NCBI GenBank assembly: GCA_045652835.1
Contig: JAZOLE010000151.1
Location: forward strand, 1 to 6,495
Direction of reading: 5' to 3'
Source of the DNA: SVQP01 sp045652835
GTDB lineage: Bacteria > Bacillota > Clostridia > Oscillospirales > CAG-272
DNA: 6,495 bases
Shown: positions 5,791 through 6,495 of the stretch, in pieces
Layout: every line of letters begins with the position of its first letter
How positions within the stretch are numbered: the stretch's first letter is position 1
Made by a program: the position numbers and the translations under genes
The notes under the pieces: generated by a model
What the model saw: the letters and a program-made list of their open reading frames with translations, nothing else
Database searches by the model: none
What the model was told of the DNA's origin: nothing

Positions 5791-6389
5791 TGGATCTGTT
5801 TAAGTCTTTGATTGTCATTCTGCTGTCCTCCGTGCTGGTTAACAACTACGTGCTTGCAAGATTTTTGGGCATTTGCCCCTTCCTGGGCGTTTCCAAAAAG
5901 CTGGATCAGGCATCCGGCATGGGCATTGCGGTCACGGCAGTTATGCTGCTTGCAACCGCGGCAACCTGGCCTATCCAATATTTCGTACTGGATCCCATGG
6001 GCCTTGGCTATATGCAGACCATTGTGTTTATCCTGGTCATCGCATCGCTGGTACAGATGGTTGAGCTGCTGCTCAAGAAGTTCATTCCCGCGCTGCATAA
6101 GGGCTTGGGCGTTTATCTGCCCTTGATTACCACCAACTGCGCAGTTCTTGGCGTTGCCATCAACAATATCACCGTCGGCAATACCTTTATTGAATCTATG
6201 GTCAGCTCGTTGGGCGTAGGTCTTGGCTTCCTCTTAGCTATGGTATTGTTCTCGGGTCTGCGCTCCCGCATTGACGAGACCAATATTCCCAAGCCCTTCC
6301 GCGGTTTGGCTGTTACGCTGATTGCCGCATCCTTTATCTCGCTTGCCTTCATGGGCTTTGCGGGCATCGTTGATGCGCTGTTCGCGTAA
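5790..6389 (+). CDS. rnfA: Rnf complex subunit A (membrane subunit)
   Basis: Membrane partner of RnfE, 199 residues with about six helices, close to the family norm. The signature NNYVLARFLGICPFLGVSKK (residues 18-37) is classic RnfA; C29 there and C117 in TTNCAVLGVAINN are the expected ligands of the intramembrane Fe-S centre formed with RnfE C28 and C111. RnfA and RnfE are inverted-topology homologues, visible here as the shared GMGIA and GVYLPLIT-NC motifs. The start at 5790 shares one base with the rnfE stop and has AGGAGG (5777-5782) 7 nt upstream. A 12-nt gap separates its stop from rnfB. Confidence 0.98.
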   Translation: MDLFKSLIVILLSSVLVNNYVLARFLGICPFLGVSKKLDQASGMGIAVTAVMLLATAATWPIQYFVLDPMGLGYMQTIVFILVIASLVQMVELLLKKFIPALHKGLGVYLPLITTNCAVLGVAINNITVGNTFIESMVSSLGVGLGFLLAMVLFSGLRSRIDETNIPKPFRGLAVTLIAASFISLAFMGFAGIVDALFA

Positions 6390-6401
6390 GGAGGTGTCGA
6401 T

Positions 6402-6495
6402 ATGGATTTTATGCCTATTTTAACCGCTTTTCTGATCGTTTCCGGTGTAGCACTCGTTCTCGGTGTGCTGCTGGCATTGGTCTCTCACTTCTTTG
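6402..6495 (+). CDS. rnfB: Rnf complex subunit B (N-terminal fragment, cut by window edge)
   Basis: Only 31 codons are in the window: a single hydrophobic helix reading LIVSGVALVLGVLLALVSHF, which fits the N-terminal anchor of RnfB, where a G-x-LLA-x-A/V-S-x-F pattern is typical. RnfB accepts electrons from reduced ferredoxin through several 4Fe-4S clusters, none of which fall in this stretch. The ATG at 6402 is preceded by AAGGAGGTG (6388-6396), which overlaps the rnfA stop. Position after rnfA supports the call as in other clostridial rnfCDGEAB operons; the fragment alone would be weak evidence. Confidence 0.88.
   Translation, partial: MDFMPILTAFLIVSGVALVLGVLLALVSHFF

Overview
The window comes from a Gram-positive, Clostridia-like anaerobe (Bacillota). 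The evidence is the clostridial gene order rnfC-D-G-E-A-B, strong AGGAGG-type ribosome binding sites, consensus sigma-A promoters and moderately GC-rich coding sequence. An uncultured gut-type member of the Oscillospirales/Christensenellales range would fit, but the genus cannot be read from this sequence.

Layout. Positions 1-847 (minus strand) hold the N-terminal 282 residues of a MATE-family multidrug/cation antiporter that runs off the left edge. Positions 848-1042 are a divergent intergenic region with one good promoter for each direction. Positions 1043-1447 (plus) encode an unrecognised 134-residue protein with one N-terminal membrane anchor; it has its own promoter and a textbook terminator (1461-1492). 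Positions 1493-1695 form the rnf control region: two tandem promoters, the proximal one a perfect TTGACA-17-TATAAT, then a long stem-loop near the predicted 5' end of the mRNA. From 1696 to the right edge lies the Rnf operon: rnfC, rnfD, rnfG, rnfE, rnfA complete, and the first 31 codons of rnfB. The rnf genes are packed with 1-4 nt stop/start overlaps (ATGA, TAATG) or a 12-nt gap, so they should be translationally coupled.

How it works together. Rnf is a membrane ferredoxin:NAD+ oxidoreductase that couples electron flow to Na+ or H+ export. RnfB takes electrons from ferredoxin; RnfA and RnfE hold a membrane-embedded Fe-S centre; RnfD and RnfG carry covalently bound FMN; RnfC holds Fe-S clusters and the NAD(H)/FMN site.

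The main surprise is RnfG. At 386 residues it is about twice the usual size and contains two complete FMN-binding domains, each with its own flavinylation motif (SGAT at residues 142-145, GGAT at 357-360), separated by what looks like a degenerate half-repeat. This predicts an Rnf complex with an additional covalent flavin on the extracytoplasmic side. Secondary points of interest are a four-cysteine C-terminal tail on RnfE, the 5' UTR stem-loop, and a weak Rex-like site over the rnf -35 box. I saw no CRISPR array, tRNA, rRNA or insertion sequence. Apart from the RnfG architecture I found no clear candidate for a wholly new system.
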